A stretch of 23,264 nt of DNA from Anaerotignum sp. (GCA_020024255.1 JAHHTX010000025.1:1-23264), one strand, 5' to 3'. Counted from the stretch's first letter, positions 1-8,726 are shown. Made by a program: numbers and translations. The notes: a model not told the origin generated them from the sequence alone.

Positions 1-7
1 TTTTTTG

Positions 8-36
8 TTGCCAAGCAGAGAGAAAGTCGATATAAT
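8..36 (+). promoter_or_regulatory. Sigma-A promoter of the yicC-remA-gmk operon
   Basis: TTGCCA at 8-13 and a perfect TATAAT at 31-36 are separated by 17 nt. This predicts a transcript start near 43 and a 5' leader of about 50 nt before the first gene. The -35 matches consensus at five of six positions. Seen directly; promoter activity is inferred. Confidence 0.75.
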
Positions 37-92
37 GAAACAACTGAAAAGAAAAGGGTATTTGGAATGAGAAGAAAAGGACGTGCAAAATC

Positions 93-986
93 ATGAGTGC
101 AGGTACAAATGTGAGAAGTATGACAGGCTATGGTAGAGGGGAGTATATAGCGGAGAAACGAAAATTTACAGTGGAAATGAAATCTGTCAATTATCGTTAT
201 CTGGATTTGAGCATTAAACTGCCCCGTTCCCTTTCTGGGTTGGAAGACAGAATCAAAAAAACCATTATGCAAAAGGTATTCCGTGGCAAAACTGATGTAT
301 ATATTACATTTGAATCTTTTTCTGCCGATGATGTGGAGGTAAGGCTTAACGAAGAATTGGCAAAGGCTTATGCAGAAAAGGTGCGGGACATACAGGAAAT
401 ACTGGGACAGTGGGAAGGAAATATGGTAGAACTTGTCGCAAGATTTCCCGATGTGATTACGGTAGAAAAAACGCATGAAGAGGACGATGTTATCTGGGCG
501 GCACTTCAGCCTGCTTTGGAAACGGCTTTGGAGAATTTTGTCTCTATGCGTAGTTTGGAAGGGGAAAATCTCAAAAATGATATGCTGAAAAAGGCAGACC
601 GCATTACAGCTTTGGTGGAGGAAGTCAAAACCTTTTCGCCAATGGTGGTGAAAGAGTATCAGGAAAAGCTGCAAAACCGCTTGAAAGAGCTCATGGGCAG
701 CGTGGATATTGACCCCCAGCGGATTGCAGCAGAGGTTGCTATCCTTGCAGACAAAGGCTGTATAGATGAGGAGATTATACGGCTGGAAAGCCATCTGAAA
801 CAGCTTCGTGACATTTTGGAAAAAGGCGGTCAGGTAGGCAGAAAGCTGGATTTCCTTGTGCAGGAAATGAACAGAGAAACCAATACCATTGCATCTAAAG
901 CAAATGATATTCGTATTGCGAAAGCAACCATAGAACTGAAAAGTGAAATAGAAAAAATCAGAGAACAGATTCAGAATTTGGAGTGA
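93..986 (+). CDS. yicC: YicC/YloC family endoribonuclease
   Basis: The product of 297 residues is the usual size for the YicC (B. subtilis YloC) family. Near the N-terminus is the family signature RSMTGYGRGE, followed by the conserved segment VNYRYLDLSIKLPR. The C-terminus carries the DUF1732-type ending EMNRETNTIASKAND. E. coli YicC is reported to be an endoribonuclease involved in small-RNA turnover; that role is taken from the family. The ATG at 93 lies 12 nt after AAGAAAAGG. A GTG at 111, just before the conserved RSMTGYG, is an alternative start with a weaker ribosome site. It is first in an operon with remA (4-nt gap) and gmk, the same order as in Bacillus and most Clostridia. Confidence 0.95.
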   Translation: MSAGTNVRSMTGYGRGEYIAEKRKFTVEMKSVNYRYLDLSIKLPRSLSGLEDRIKKTIMQKVFRGKTDVYITFESFSADDVEVRLNEELAKAYAEKVRDIQEILGQWEGNMVELVARFPDVITVEKTHEEDDVIWAALQPALETALENFVSMRSLEGENLKNDMLKKADRITALVEEVKTFSPMVVKEYQEKLQNRLKELMGSVDIDPQRIAAEVAILADKGCIDEEIIRLESHLKQLRDILEKGGQVGRKLDFLVQEMNRETNTIASKANDIRIAKATIELKSEIEKIREQIQNLE

Positions 987-990
987 TGTT

Positions 991-1254
991 ATGGAAAAAA
1001 TTCAATTTTTAAATATCGGGTACGGAAATGTGGTTTCTGCAAACCGTGTTATTGCAATCATCAGTCCGGAGTCTGCGCCTGTCAGGAGAATTGTGCAGGA
1101 AACAAAAGAAAAAGGGGCACTTATTGATGCTACATATGGCAGAAAAACGAGATGCGTGATTATTATGGATGACGGTCATGTGGTGCTTTCGCCCAATATG
1201 CCCGAAACATTAGGCGGCAGACTGACTATGGAACAGAAGGGGAATACAGTATGA
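991..1254 (+). CDS. remA: RemA/DUF370 family DNA-binding regulator
   Basis: This 87-residue protein matches the RemA (YlzA, DUF370) family along its whole length: NIGYGNVVSANR near the start, IISPESAPVRR, then IDATYGRKTR and a C-terminal PETLGGRL. In B. subtilis RemA is a DNA-binding activator of biofilm matrix genes and binds as a ring-like oligomer. In Clostridia the role is less clear, so the function is transferred from the family. The ribosome site GGAG at 980-983 sits inside the end of yicC, 7 nt before the ATG. The gene overlaps gmk by 4 nt (ATGA), indicating translational coupling. Confidence 0.95.
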   Translation: MEKIQFLNIGYGNVVSANRVIAIISPESAPVRRIVQETKEKGALIDATYGRKTRCVIIMDDGHVVLSPNMPETLGGRLTMEQKGNTV

Positions 1255-1859
1255 AAAAACAGGGATTATTATTGATTATTTCAGGGCCTTCCGGTTCGGG
1301 GAAAGGTACCATTGTGGAACAGTTAAAGGCAAAAGAGGACTTTTCTGTTTCCATTTCCGCTACTACAAGAGCACCCAGAGGGGCAGAACAAGATGGCGTG
1401 CATTATTTTTTTCGCACCAAGGAAGAATTTCAGCACATGATAGATAACCAAGAACTTTTGGAATGGGCAGAATTTTGTGGTAACCGTTATGGTACACCCA
1501 GAACCTATGTGACAGAAAAAATGATGCAGGGACAGAATGTGATACTGGAAATTGAAGTACAGGGTGCATTGCAGGTGAAAAAGCTGTATCCCAAAGGCAT
1601 TTTGATCTTCCTTGTTCCCCCCAATCTGGAGGAGTTGGGCAGAAGACTCACCAATCGTGGTACGGAGGACAAGGAAGCCATCAATCGCCGTATTCACAGA
1701 GCATTGGAAGAAATGGAATTTGTGCAAGAATATGATTACGTTGTTATCAATGACACCATAGAGCAGGCAACGGAGGATATCCTTTCTATAGTTAAAGCAG
1801 AGTCAATGAAGTGCAGCAGAAATAAAGAAATTAAAAAGATTTTTAAAGGAGAGATTTGA
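1251..1859 (+). CDS. gmk: Guanylate kinase
   Basis: Guanylate kinase phosphorylates GMP to GDP with ATP in the cytoplasm and is essential for GTP, dGTP and (p)ppGpp supply. The P-loop GPSGSGKGT lies at residues 12-20. The GMP-binding segment TTRAPRGAEQDGVHYFF follows, along with EWAEFCGNRYGTP and the lid region RRLTNRGTED. The length of 202 residues is typical. The start overlaps the remA stop as ATGA, so the two are probably coupled. Its place between remA and rpoZ is the conserved Firmicutes order. Confidence 0.97.
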   Translation: MKKQGLLLIISGPSGSGKGTIVEQLKAKEDFSVSISATTRAPRGAEQDGVHYFFRTKEEFQHMIDNQELLEWAEFCGNRYGTPRTYVTEKMMQGQNVILEIEVQGALQVKKLYPKGILIFLVPPNLEELGRRLTNRGTEDKEAINRRIHRALEEMEFVQEYDYVVINDTIEQATEDILSIVKAESMKCSRNKEIKKIFKGEI

Positions 1860-1861
1860 TT

Positions 1862-2164
1862 ATGTTAAGACCATCTTATTCAGACCTGTTGGAGGTTATC
1901 TCAAAAAATACACACGATATTACACTGAGCAGTAGATACACCATTGTGATTGCAGCAGCAAAGCGTGCCAGACAGTTGGTAGACCATGAAAAACCATTGG
2001 TAGATGACACGAAGGTGGATAAACCCGTTTCTATTGCGGTAAATGAATTGTATCAGGGAAAAATTGGTGTGCGTCAGGGCAAACCCGTGGAAGTAGAAGA
2101 AACAGAAGAACGCAAAGAAACAAGTGCAGATGAAGAACCAGTGCAGGCAGATATTGTAGAATAA
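1862..2164 (+). CDS. rpoZ: DNA-directed RNA polymerase omega subunit
   Basis: The small omega subunit assists RNA polymerase assembly by chaperoning the beta-prime subunit. The protein begins MLRPSYSDLLEVI and contains the family core SRYTIVIAAAKRARQL. It ends in a long acidic tail rich in Glu, giving 100 residues. I chose the ATG at 1862 because AAAGGAG (1845-1851) is 10 nt upstream. An in-frame TTG at 1856 would be only 4 nt from that site and would overlap the gmk stop. gmk and rpoZ are almost contiguous, consistent with one operon. Confidence 0.93.
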   Translation: MLRPSYSDLLEVISKNTHDITLSSRYTIVIAAAKRARQLVDHEKPLVDDTKVDKPVSIAVNELYQGKIGVRQGKPVEVEETEERKETSADEEPVQADIVE

Positions 2165-2248
2165 GCGGCGCAAAGGGTGTTGGGAAAAGTGGCATACCTG
2201 CTTTTTTTTCCACACCTTTTTCTATTTTCCGTAAAAGGGGGAAGACTT
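2165..2248 (+). other. rpoZ-priA spacer with attenuator-like structure
   Basis: A short hairpin around GCATACCTGC is followed by eight T residues at 2202-2209. A wider imperfect pairing brings GGGTGTTGG near 2175 together with CCACACC (2210-2216), again followed by TTTTT. This looks like a weak terminator or attenuator that could reduce readthrough into priA. The pairing has bulges, so confidence is low. In many Firmicutes coaBC occupies this position; no trace of it is visible here. Confidence 0.3.
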
Positions 2249-4699
2249 TTGTTTGCACATATTATCATAGACAGCAGAAATCCAGAGGCAGACAGAACCT
2301 TTGATTACAAAGTACCTGACAAATGGGAAGAGGAAATGCAGGTTGGGCAGCGTGTTATCGTTCCTTTTGGAAGACGTAATGCAAAGACGGAAGGCTATGT
2401 CATTTCCCTTTCCGCCAAGACAGAAGTGCCTTTGGAAAAAATAAAAGAAATATTGGAGATATTGGACGAAGGAAAGCCTGTTTTTACGCCGTCTATTCTG
2501 GCTTTGGCACAGTGGATGAAAAAAGCGTATTTTTGCACGCTGAACCAGTGTCTGAAGGCTGTTATGCCTGCGGGGATTCGTACAAAAAGTGTATGGATGA
2601 TTGTGCTTTCTGCTTCTTTTTCGGACATAGAACTTTCTCAGCAGGAAGAGAGTCTTCTTGCGTTTCTCAAAGAAGAAGGCGGCAGTGTGCCGGTGCATGA
2701 TGCAGAAGGGGAATGGGACGGCAGATTGCAGCCGGTTTTACAGTCTTTGCAGGAAAAAGGTTTGGTATCTTTGAAACAGAGAGTATGGCGAAGTGATTAT
2801 AAACAAGAAAAACGACTGATTTCTCTCTGTACAGATGAGAGCCTTTGGAAAGAGGCTTGGGAAAAAGCAAAAAAAGATAAACGTCTTTCGGGACAGGCGA
2901 GGGTTCTGGCACTTTTGACACAGGAAGAGAAAATGGAGCGGAAAGCGTTAAAGGAGCAGGCAGCCGTGACAGATTCTCCCATTCAAACCCTATTGAAGAA
3001 AGGCATTTTACAGGAAGTGAGGCAGGAAGAAAAAAGAGATGTATTTTGTGTGGAGGATTACCAAGAAACAAAACCCTTTCAGCCAACGGCGGAACAAGCA
3101 AATGCCCTCGCTTTGATTCGGGAAGAGAAACAGAAAGAAAATAAGCGTCCTGTGTTGCTGCATGGCATTACAGGCAGTGGAAAAACAGAAATTTATATGC
3201 AGCTCATTGCGGATACGCTGGCAGAGGGGAAACAGGCAGTTGTCCTTGTGCCGGAAATTTCATTGACTCCTCTTATTATGGAGCGGTTTATTTCCCGTTT
3301 TGGTCGTGCAGTTTCCGTGACACACAGTCGCCTTTCCATGGGGGAACGGCTGGACCAGTGGAAAAAGGCAAGGGACGGCGAGGTTTCTGTCATGATTGGT
3401 CCAAGGTCGGCATTGTTTATGCCTTTTCCCCGCCTTGGCATAATTGTGATGGACGAGTCACACGAAAACAGCTATGTTTCCGATATTACACCAAAGTATC
3501 ACACAAGAGATGTGGCACAAAAGTTATCGGAGATTACGGGGGCATTATTTGTCATGGGCAGTGCAACACCTGACCTTGACAGCTACTATCATGCTACACA
3601 GGGGGATTTTTGTCTAATAGAACTGAAAGAAAGAACGAAACACAATACTTTGCCAGAGGGAATCATTGTGGATATGCGAAAGGAATTGGAGGAGGGCAAC
3701 CGCTCCCCATTCAGCAAAGCACTTAGAGATGCTGTTGCAGAGAATTTGGAAAAGAAAGAGCAGACCATGCTGTTTTTGAACCGCCGTGGCTATGCTACGT
3801 TTGTTTCCTGTAGAGCCTGTGGAGAAGCCCTCACCTGTCCCCAATGTAATATTACCTATACCTACCATGCAAAGGAAAATGCCCTTTTATGTCATTACTG
3901 CGGCAGACAAGTGCCTATACCGAAAGTATGCCCCTCTTGCGGTTCTAAGTATATCCGCTATTTTGGTACGGGAACACAGAAAATTGAGGAAGAAGTCCAT
4001 CGTCTTTTCCCGCAAGCGACTGTTCTGCGTATGGATTTGGATACAACCGGTACAAAGCATAGTCATGAGCAGATTTTGGAGCTGTTTGGTAGCGGAAAAG
4101 CAGATATTTTAGTGGGAACGCAGATGATTGCTAAGGGACACGATTTTCCCAAGGTTACATTAGTGGGCATTATGGCGGCAGACCTTTCTCTGCATGGAGA
4201 AAGCTACATGGCAACAGAAACTTGTTTTCAGCTCATTACCCAAGCGGCAGGACGTGCCGGTCGGGGAGAACTTCCCGGTAAGGTTTACATTCAGACCTAT
4301 TCTCCTGACCATTATACTATTCAGTTGGCAGCAAAACAGGATTATAAGGGATTTTATGAACAGGAAATTCAAATGCGGAATATGATGGAATATCCGCCTT
4401 TTTTCCAGTTGTTTTCTGTATTGATTACAGGAGAAAAGGAAGAAGATACCATACAAGCAGCGGTGTATCTTGGCTCTGTTATGGCATACTATAACCAAAA
4501 AACAGGGTTTTCTATTCTGGGACCTTCTCCTGCGGCACTTTCCAAGTTTCGTGGAGAATACAGATGGAGGATTTTGGTAAAGGGGAAAGACGGAGAACGG
4601 CTGAAAGCTTTTGCCGTGTACTGTATGGAAAAGGCAAAAAAGAAATGGGGACGCAAGGCTCGTTTTCATGGGGCTTTCAATCCAAGGGATATTGTATAG
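2249..4699 (+). CDS. priA: Primosomal protein N' (replication restart helicase PriA)
   Basis: PriA is the 3'-5' superfamily 2 helicase that reloads the replisome at stalled forks. The N-terminus FAHIIIDSRNPEADRTFDY is the classical 3'-DNA-binding domain start. Walker A GITGSGKT is near residue 306 and motif II reads DESH near residue 402. Eight cysteines between about residues 521 and 565 (CRACG, CPQC, CHYCG, CPSCG) form the zinc-binding insert. Motif VI appears as QAAGRAGR. I chose the TTG at 2249 because AGGGGG (2236-2241) is 7 nt upstream and the family start aligns there; the upstream ATG at 2177 would add 24 non-homologous residues. The product is 816 residues. Motif II is more often DEEH in PriA; DESH still fits the DExH pattern. 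Confidence 0.96.
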   Translation: MFAHIIIDSRNPEADRTFDYKVPDKWEEEMQVGQRVIVPFGRRNAKTEGYVISLSAKTEVPLEKIKEILEILDEGKPVFTPSILALAQWMKKAYFCTLNQCLKAVMPAGIRTKSVWMIVLSASFSDIELSQQEESLLAFLKEEGGSVPVHDAEGEWDGRLQPVLQSLQEKGLVSLKQRVWRSDYKQEKRLISLCTDESLWKEAWEKAKKDKRLSGQARVLALLTQEEKMERKALKEQAAVTDSPIQTLLKKGILQEVRQEEKRDVFCVEDYQETKPFQPTAEQANALALIREEKQKENKRPVLLHGITGSGKTEIYMQLIADTLAEGKQAVVLVPEISLTPLIMERFISRFGRAVSVTHSRLSMGERLDQWKKARDGEVSVMIGPRSALFMPFPRLGIIVMDESHENSYVSDITPKYHTRDVAQKLSEITGALFVMGSATPDLDSYYHATQGDFCLIELKERTKHNTLPEGIIVDMRKELEEGNRSPFSKALRDAVAENLEKKEQTMLFLNRRGYATFVSCRACGEALTCPQCNITYTYHAKENALLCHYCGRQVPIPKVCPSCGSKYIRYFGTGTQKIEEEVHRLFPQATVLRMDLDTTGTKHSHEQILELFGSGKADILVGTQMIAKGHDFPKVTLVGIMAADLSLHGESYMATETCFQLITQAAGRAGRGELPGKVYIQTYSPDHYTIQLAAKQDYKGFYEQEIQMRNMMEYPPFFQLFSVLITGEKEEDTIQAAVYLGSVMAYYNQKTGFSILGPSPAALSKFRGEYRWRILVKGKDGERLKAFAVYCMEKAKKKWGRKARFHGAFNPRDIV

Positions 4700-4720
4700 A
4701 ACTGTATTTTGTAGTATAAT
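4692..4720 (+). promoter_or_regulatory. Possible internal promoter upstream of def
   Basis: A perfect TATAAT at 4715-4720 is preceded after 17 nt by TTGTAT (4692-4697), which overlaps the end of priA. It could give def-fmt-yugP independent expression. The -35 matches consensus only in TTG, so this is a moderate call. The 104-nt priA-def gap is otherwise featureless. Confidence 0.45.
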
Positions 4721-4803
4721 GATGGTCAATAAATAAAATGATGATGTTTCCCGGAAAAATATATTTTGTATTTTAAGGGGAATTTGTAGGAGGAAATAGC
4801 AAA

Positions 4804-5268
4804 ATGGCAATAAGAAAAATCAGAATTAGTACAGACGAAGTGCTGCGAAAAATCTGTAAGCCAGTAAAAGAAATCAACGACCATTTGTTGACACTGCTGG
4901 ACGATATGGCAGACACGATGTATGAAGCAAACGGTGTTGGTTTGGCAGCACCACAGGTTGGTGTGTTAAAACGTGTCGTGGTTATTGACATCGGCGAGGG
5001 ACTGCTGGAGCTGATTAACCCTGTAATTTTGGAACAGAAAGGCACTCAAATTGATTACGAAGGCTGCCTTAGTGTTCCCAATGCAAGTGGCAGGGTGGAA
5101 CGCCCTTCCTATGTTAAAGTAGAAGCCATGAACCGAAAGGGTGAAACGATAATTGTAGAAGGCGAAGAACTTATGGCAGTGGCACTTTGCCATGAACTTG
5201 ACCATCTGGATGGTATTTTATATATTGATAAAGTCCTTCCAGATGAAGAAGAAACAGAAGAAGTATAA
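4804..5268 (+). CDS. def: Peptide deformylase
   Basis: Removes the N-formyl group from the first methionine of nascent proteins. All three catalytic motifs are present: GVGLAAPQVG from residue 44, EGCLSVP near residue 86 with the metal-binding cysteine, and HELDH at 130-134 with the catalytic Glu and two His metal ligands. The length of 154 residues fits the compact bacterial enzyme. AGGAGG (4788-4793) is 10 nt upstream of the ATG. It is directly followed by fmt, which carries out the opposite modification on initiator tRNA; this def-fmt pairing is nearly universal in bacteria. Confidence 0.97.
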   Translation: MAIRKIRISTDEVLRKICKPVKEINDHLLTLLDDMADTMYEANGVGLAAPQVGVLKRVVVIDIGEGLLELINPVILEQKGTQIDYEGCLSVPNASGRVERPSYVKVEAMNRKGETIIVEGEELMAVALCHELDHLDGILYIDKVLPDEEETEEV

Positions 5269-5280
5269 AGGAGGCAATTT

Positions 5281-6207
5281 ATGCGTATTGTTTTTATGGG
5301 AACACCTGATTTTGCAGTTCCTTCTTTGGAAGCCTTGCTGACAAAGCATGAAGTGGTTCTGGTTATTACACAACCGGATAAACCCAAAGGACGGGGAAAG
5401 AAGATGGTGTTTTCTCCTGTAAAGGAATGTGCTTTAGCCCATGGAATTCCGGTTTTGCAGCCGGAAAAGGTGAAAGACCCTGCTTTCATTGCGGAACTTC
5501 GCACTTATGCCCCTGACCTCATTGCTGTGGCTGCCTTCGGGCAGATTTTGACAGAACCTATTTTGGAAATGCCGAAATACGGATGTATCAATGTACACGG
5601 CTCTCTTTTGCCCAAGTATCGTGGGGCAGCACCTATGCAGTGGGCAATCATCGATGGGGAAACGGTGACAGGCATTACAACCATGTATATGGCAAAGGGC
5701 TTGGACAGTGGCGATATGCTTTTAAAAGCTGAAGTGGAAATTGCACCTTCTGACACTTTTCAGGAAGTTCATGATAAAATGGCAGAAGAAGGGGCTAAGC
5801 TGCTGTTGAAAACATTAGATGGCTTGGAACAGGGAACCATTTCCCGTATTGAGCAGAACCATGATGAGGCAACTTATGCGCCTATGATTACAAAGGAAAC
5901 AGGGCATATTGACTGGAGCAAAAACGGTGCAGACATCATCAACTTGATGCGTGGCTTAGACCCTGCACCTGCAGCTTATACAGAATATGAAGGCGAGGTG
6001 CTGAAACTTTTTTGGGCAGAAACCATGGAAGGGGCAGAAAATACACCTTGTGGCACTGTGATTTCCGTTGGGAAAAAAGGTTTTGCCGTACAGTGTGGCG
6101 ATGGGGCTTTGTTTATCAAAGAATTGCAGGCAAGAGGCGGTAAACGAATGGCGGCAGATGCTTACCTTAGGGGACACGAAATAAAAGAGGGTATCCTTTT
6201 GCAGTAA
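5281..6207 (+). CDS. fmt: Methionyl-tRNA formyltransferase
   Basis: Transfers a formyl group from 10-formyl-tetrahydrofolate to Met-tRNA(fMet) for translation initiation. The N-terminal Rossmann-like domain starts MRIVFMGTPDFAVPSLEAL. The catalytic region reads NVHGSLLPKYRGAAP followed by KGLDSGDML, giving the expected Asn, His and Asp residues. A C-terminal OB-fold tRNA-binding domain follows from about residue 205. The length of 308 residues is typical. AAAGGAGG (5267-5274) overlaps the def stop codon, so def and fmt are tightly linked. Confidence 0.97.
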   Translation: MRIVFMGTPDFAVPSLEALLTKHEVVLVITQPDKPKGRGKKMVFSPVKECALAHGIPVLQPEKVKDPAFIAELRTYAPDLIAVAAFGQILTEPILEMPKYGCINVHGSLLPKYRGAAPMQWAIIDGETVTGITTMYMAKGLDSGDMLLKAEVEIAPSDTFQEVHDKMAEEGAKLLLKTLDGLEQGTISRIEQNHDEATYAPMITKETGHIDWSKNGADIINLMRGLDPAPAAYTEYEGEVLKLFWAETMEGAENTPCGTVISVGKKGFAVQCGDGALFIKELQARGGKRMAADAYLRGHEIKEGILLQ

Positions 6208-6235
6208 ACGAAACTGATAAAGGAGGAGTAACAAT

Positions 6236-6949
6236 ATGTTGCACGGTTTTTATGGATTTGGTTATAGTATGAATTATTGGTTTTTCATGATACTGACGAT
6301 GATTATTACTGGCTTGGCACAGGCAAAGGTATCATCTACCTATCGGAAGTATTCCAAAGTGACAAACAGAAGGTATTTAACGGGACAGCAGGTAGCAGCA
6401 CAGATGCTTATTGATGCGGATATTCACGATGTACGCATTGAAAGAGTGGCAGGACGTTTGACAGACCATTACGACCCCAGAACAAAAACACTTCGTCTTT
6501 CTTCCGGTGTTTATGATGGCAGAAGTGTGGCAGCACTGGGGGTAGCAGCACATGAAACAGGTCATGCCATCCAACATGATACAGGATATGCGTTTCTGGC
6601 ATTGAGAAGCTGGCTTGTTCCTTTGTCCAATTTGGGTTCCACACTGGCTTTGCCTATGATTTTGATTGGTCTGTTTTTTGGAGGACATTCCAGCAATATG
6701 TGGATTTCTTTGGGAATTTTATTCTATTGTTTGGCAGTGCTGTTTACTTTGGTAACACTGCCAGTAGAATTTAACGCATCTCGCAGAGCCATTTATTTAT
6801 TGGAGGACAGAAATTTTTTGGACGCTGATGAAATCGGCGGAGCAAAGAAAGTTCTTTCGGCAGCAGCCATGACTTATGTGGCAGCAGCAGCAGTGGCTGT
6901 GTTAGAACTATTGCGTCTGCTTGCCATTTTTGGCAGACGGGACGATTAA
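6236..6949 (+). CDS. yugP: Zinc metallopeptidase, YugP family (membrane)
   Basis: This 237-residue integral membrane protein belongs to the Zn_peptidase_2 (PF04298, YugP) family. The metal-binding motif HETGH is at residues 106-110, followed by AIQHDTGYAFLALR. A further conserved segment, LPVEFNASRRA, lies near residue 180 and may supply another ligand. Hydrophobic stretches at the N-terminus, around 125-140 and 150-185, and near the C-terminus suggest four to five membrane segments. The substrate is unknown. AAAGGAGGAG (6219-6228) precedes the ATG. In many Clostridia yugP follows fmt and is followed by rsmB and rlmN; here those genes do not follow. Confidence 0.92.
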   Translation: MLHGFYGFGYSMNYWFFMILTMIITGLAQAKVSSTYRKYSKVTNRRYLTGQQVAAQMLIDADIHDVRIERVAGRLTDHYDPRTKTLRLSSGVYDGRSVAALGVAAHETGHAIQHDTGYAFLALRSWLVPLSNLGSTLALPMILIGLFFGGHSSNMWISLGILFYCLAVLFTLVTLPVEFNASRRAIYLLEDRNFLDADEIGGAKKVLSAAAMTYVAAAAVAVLELLRLLAIFGRRDD

Positions 6950-7086
6950 CAAAGAAAATCAAGAGGGGACTTTTAACAAGATGAAAGGCGGAATACAGCT
7001 TTATGGCAATATGCAGCTTTGAAAAATCCCCCTTATCTATAAATTATCTAAAGTTATCAAATGAAAAAGGAAAGGAAGTGTTTTGT

Positions 7087-8598
7087 ATGAGGAAGAAATG
7101 GACAGCATTTTTGTGTGCAATACTTTGTATGGCAATGTTTGCAGGTTGCTCTCCTACAGAGGTGGGATATTTGCAAATGTCAAAAGAAGTTATGCAAGAA
7201 ATGAAGCAGAGCGAAGCCAAAGGCTCTATGGAAGTAACGGTGGATTTTAATGAGTTGAAATCTATGGTAGAAAAAACAGCAGATGCCGCTGGTATGCCGG
7301 AAGAAAAGAAAAATGAAGTGTTGCAAAGCTTTCAGGATTTGCATACCAAAGAACAGGTGAAACTGGATTATGCCATGACCATGGAAATGGATACTTTGGA
7401 ATATGTCATAAACGCAGATGCAACTTATAAAGGGGAGAAATATCCTCTTGGTAAATTGTATTTTAGCCCTGAAAAAGGTATGGTTGTTTCCGCAGATGCA
7501 GTTGATAATTTCAACAAGATTTTGGGAAAAATGACAGGACGGGAAAATACATTATATCAAAATAAAGAATTTGCAAAGGAATGGTATGCTTATTTGGATC
7601 AGGCAGGCTACATTGTTCTGGCTGATACAGAGGAAATGATGGCAATGCCGGCAATGAACACAAATCAGCTCATAGAAGCAATATTGAGTATGTATGAAAA
7701 AGGGTTCTCCGGCTTTACCACAGGAATGATTAGTGAAGTTCCCGGCGGATATCATATCAGTGCAAACGGTACACAGATAAAAGAAATGCTTTTGAATCTG
7801 ATTCAGTATACAGCGGAAAATCCCGTACAGGTTTTAGAAGCAATAGAAGGCTATTTGCAGGCAGTACTGGAAATGTCCGGAGAATGGAAAGAAAATGAAC
7901 AGGACTTTACAGCAGCCTTTGCGGAAATGAAAGCAAATCCCGAAGAAGTGAAAATAATCATGGCACAGTTAAAAGGAATGGCAAAGGTATTCTTTGAAAA
8001 TCAGAATGTTGCCATGTGGCTCAATGGTTTTTCCTATGAAGGAGATGTTGTGAAAAAAGATGCAGGCTATGAAGCCAAGGAACAATCTCTGTTGAAAAAC
8101 GGTGATAATACAGTAATACAGATTACTTCCGTGCAGACAATGCAGAAAGCGAAAGAAGGAGTGACATTCCCCGATCATTGTGTTTCTATAGATGAATTTG
8201 CACAGAAGGCACAGGAAATTATAGGAAAATACAATCCGGTAACCGCAGTTTCCGTTGTATGGCATCCTGCGAAAAAAGTAAATGTCGCAATAATTTCTGT
8301 GGATAGACCAGAAGATTTCTTCTTATCGGCAGATGATGGCTCAATTATGCAGTATCAGGTGGTAGATGGCAGAGTGCATCTTCCTGCAAGAGAGTTCCTG
8401 CAAAAGATTGGTCTGGAAATGAATTGGGATAAGGCAGCAAGAAAGGTTTATGTGGTAAAAGACGGCAAAAAGATTGCTGTTGAAACACGTCTTATTGATG
8501 GTGTTTCCTATATGAGTATGCGGGAATTACAGAAACTTGGTTATAAAGTTTCTTATACCAAAGCTGATGGCGAACATACTGTTTCCATAGCAGTCTAA
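7087..8598 (+). CDS. Lipoprotein with C-terminal copper-amine-oxidase-N-like domain
   Basis: A 503-residue secreted lipoprotein of unknown function. The signal peptide MRKKWTAFLCAILCMAMFAGC ends in a lipobox-like FAGC. The middle region is Met-, Glu- and Lys-rich and largely helical by appearance. Roughly the last 90 residues resemble the Copper amine oxidase N-terminal domain (PF07833), with the paired pattern VHLPAREFLQKIGLEMNWD and VSYMSMRELQKLGYKV. In Firmicutes this domain usually acts as a surface or peptidoglycan-associated module rather than a copper enzyme. I chose the ATG at 7087 because AGGAAG lies 8 nt upstream and the signal peptide starts there; an in-frame ATG at 7003 would bury it. 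It follows yugP by 137 nt with no clear terminator between them. Confidence 0.8.
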   Translation: MRKKWTAFLCAILCMAMFAGCSPTEVGYLQMSKEVMQEMKQSEAKGSMEVTVDFNELKSMVEKTADAAGMPEEKKNEVLQSFQDLHTKEQVKLDYAMTMEMDTLEYVINADATYKGEKYPLGKLYFSPEKGMVVSADAVDNFNKILGKMTGRENTLYQNKEFAKEWYAYLDQAGYIVLADTEEMMAMPAMNTNQLIEAILSMYEKGFSGFTTGMISEVPGGYHISANGTQIKEMLLNLIQYTAENPVQVLEAIEGYLQAVLEMSGEWKENEQDFTAAFAEMKANPEEVKIIMAQLKGMAKVFFENQNVAMWLNGFSYEGDVVKKDAGYEAKEQSLLKNGDNTVIQITSVQTMQKAKEGVTFPDHCVSIDEFAQKAQEIIGKYNPVTAVSVVWHPAKKVNVAIISVDRPEDFFLSADDGSIMQYQVVDGRVHLPAREFLQKIGLEMNWDKAARKVYVVKDGKKIAVETRLIDGVSYMSMRELQKLGYKVSYTKADGEHTVSIAV

Positions 8599-8612
8599 CG
8601 AAAATCAATAAG

Positions 8613-8645
8613 AAAAAAGGCATACCCTTTGCGGTATGCTTTTTT
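8613..8645 (+). terminator. Rho-independent terminator after the lipoprotein gene
   Basis: GCATACC (8620-8626) pairs with GGTATGC (8633-8639) around a 6-nt loop. The stem extends with A residues pairing to the T-run at 8640-8645. It lies 14 nt after the stop codon. Confidence 0.85.
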
Positions 8646-8697
8646 CGTCATACACCCAAAGAAAACAGCATAATTTTTTTTATTCAATTGTTCGTTC

Positions 8698-8726
8698 TTG
8701 TGAAATGGCGAAAAGTCTGGTATGAT
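8698..8726 (+). promoter_or_regulatory. Sigma-A promoter of the cheW-CZB gene
   Basis: TTGTGA (8698-8703), a 17-nt spacer and TATGAT (8721-8726) with an extended TG element at 8718-8719. It follows the previous terminator, so the chemotaxis gene is its own transcription unit with a leader of about 40 nt. Confidence 0.65.

Noticed and set aside
2177..2248. 24-residue hydrophobic extension of PriA from ATG 2177
   Set aside because: It would look like a membrane segment, but the TTG at 2249 has an ideal ribosome site and the family start aligns exactly there.
7003..7086. Upstream ATG start for the lipoprotein
   Set aside because: It would place 28 residues before a clear lipoprotein signal peptide.
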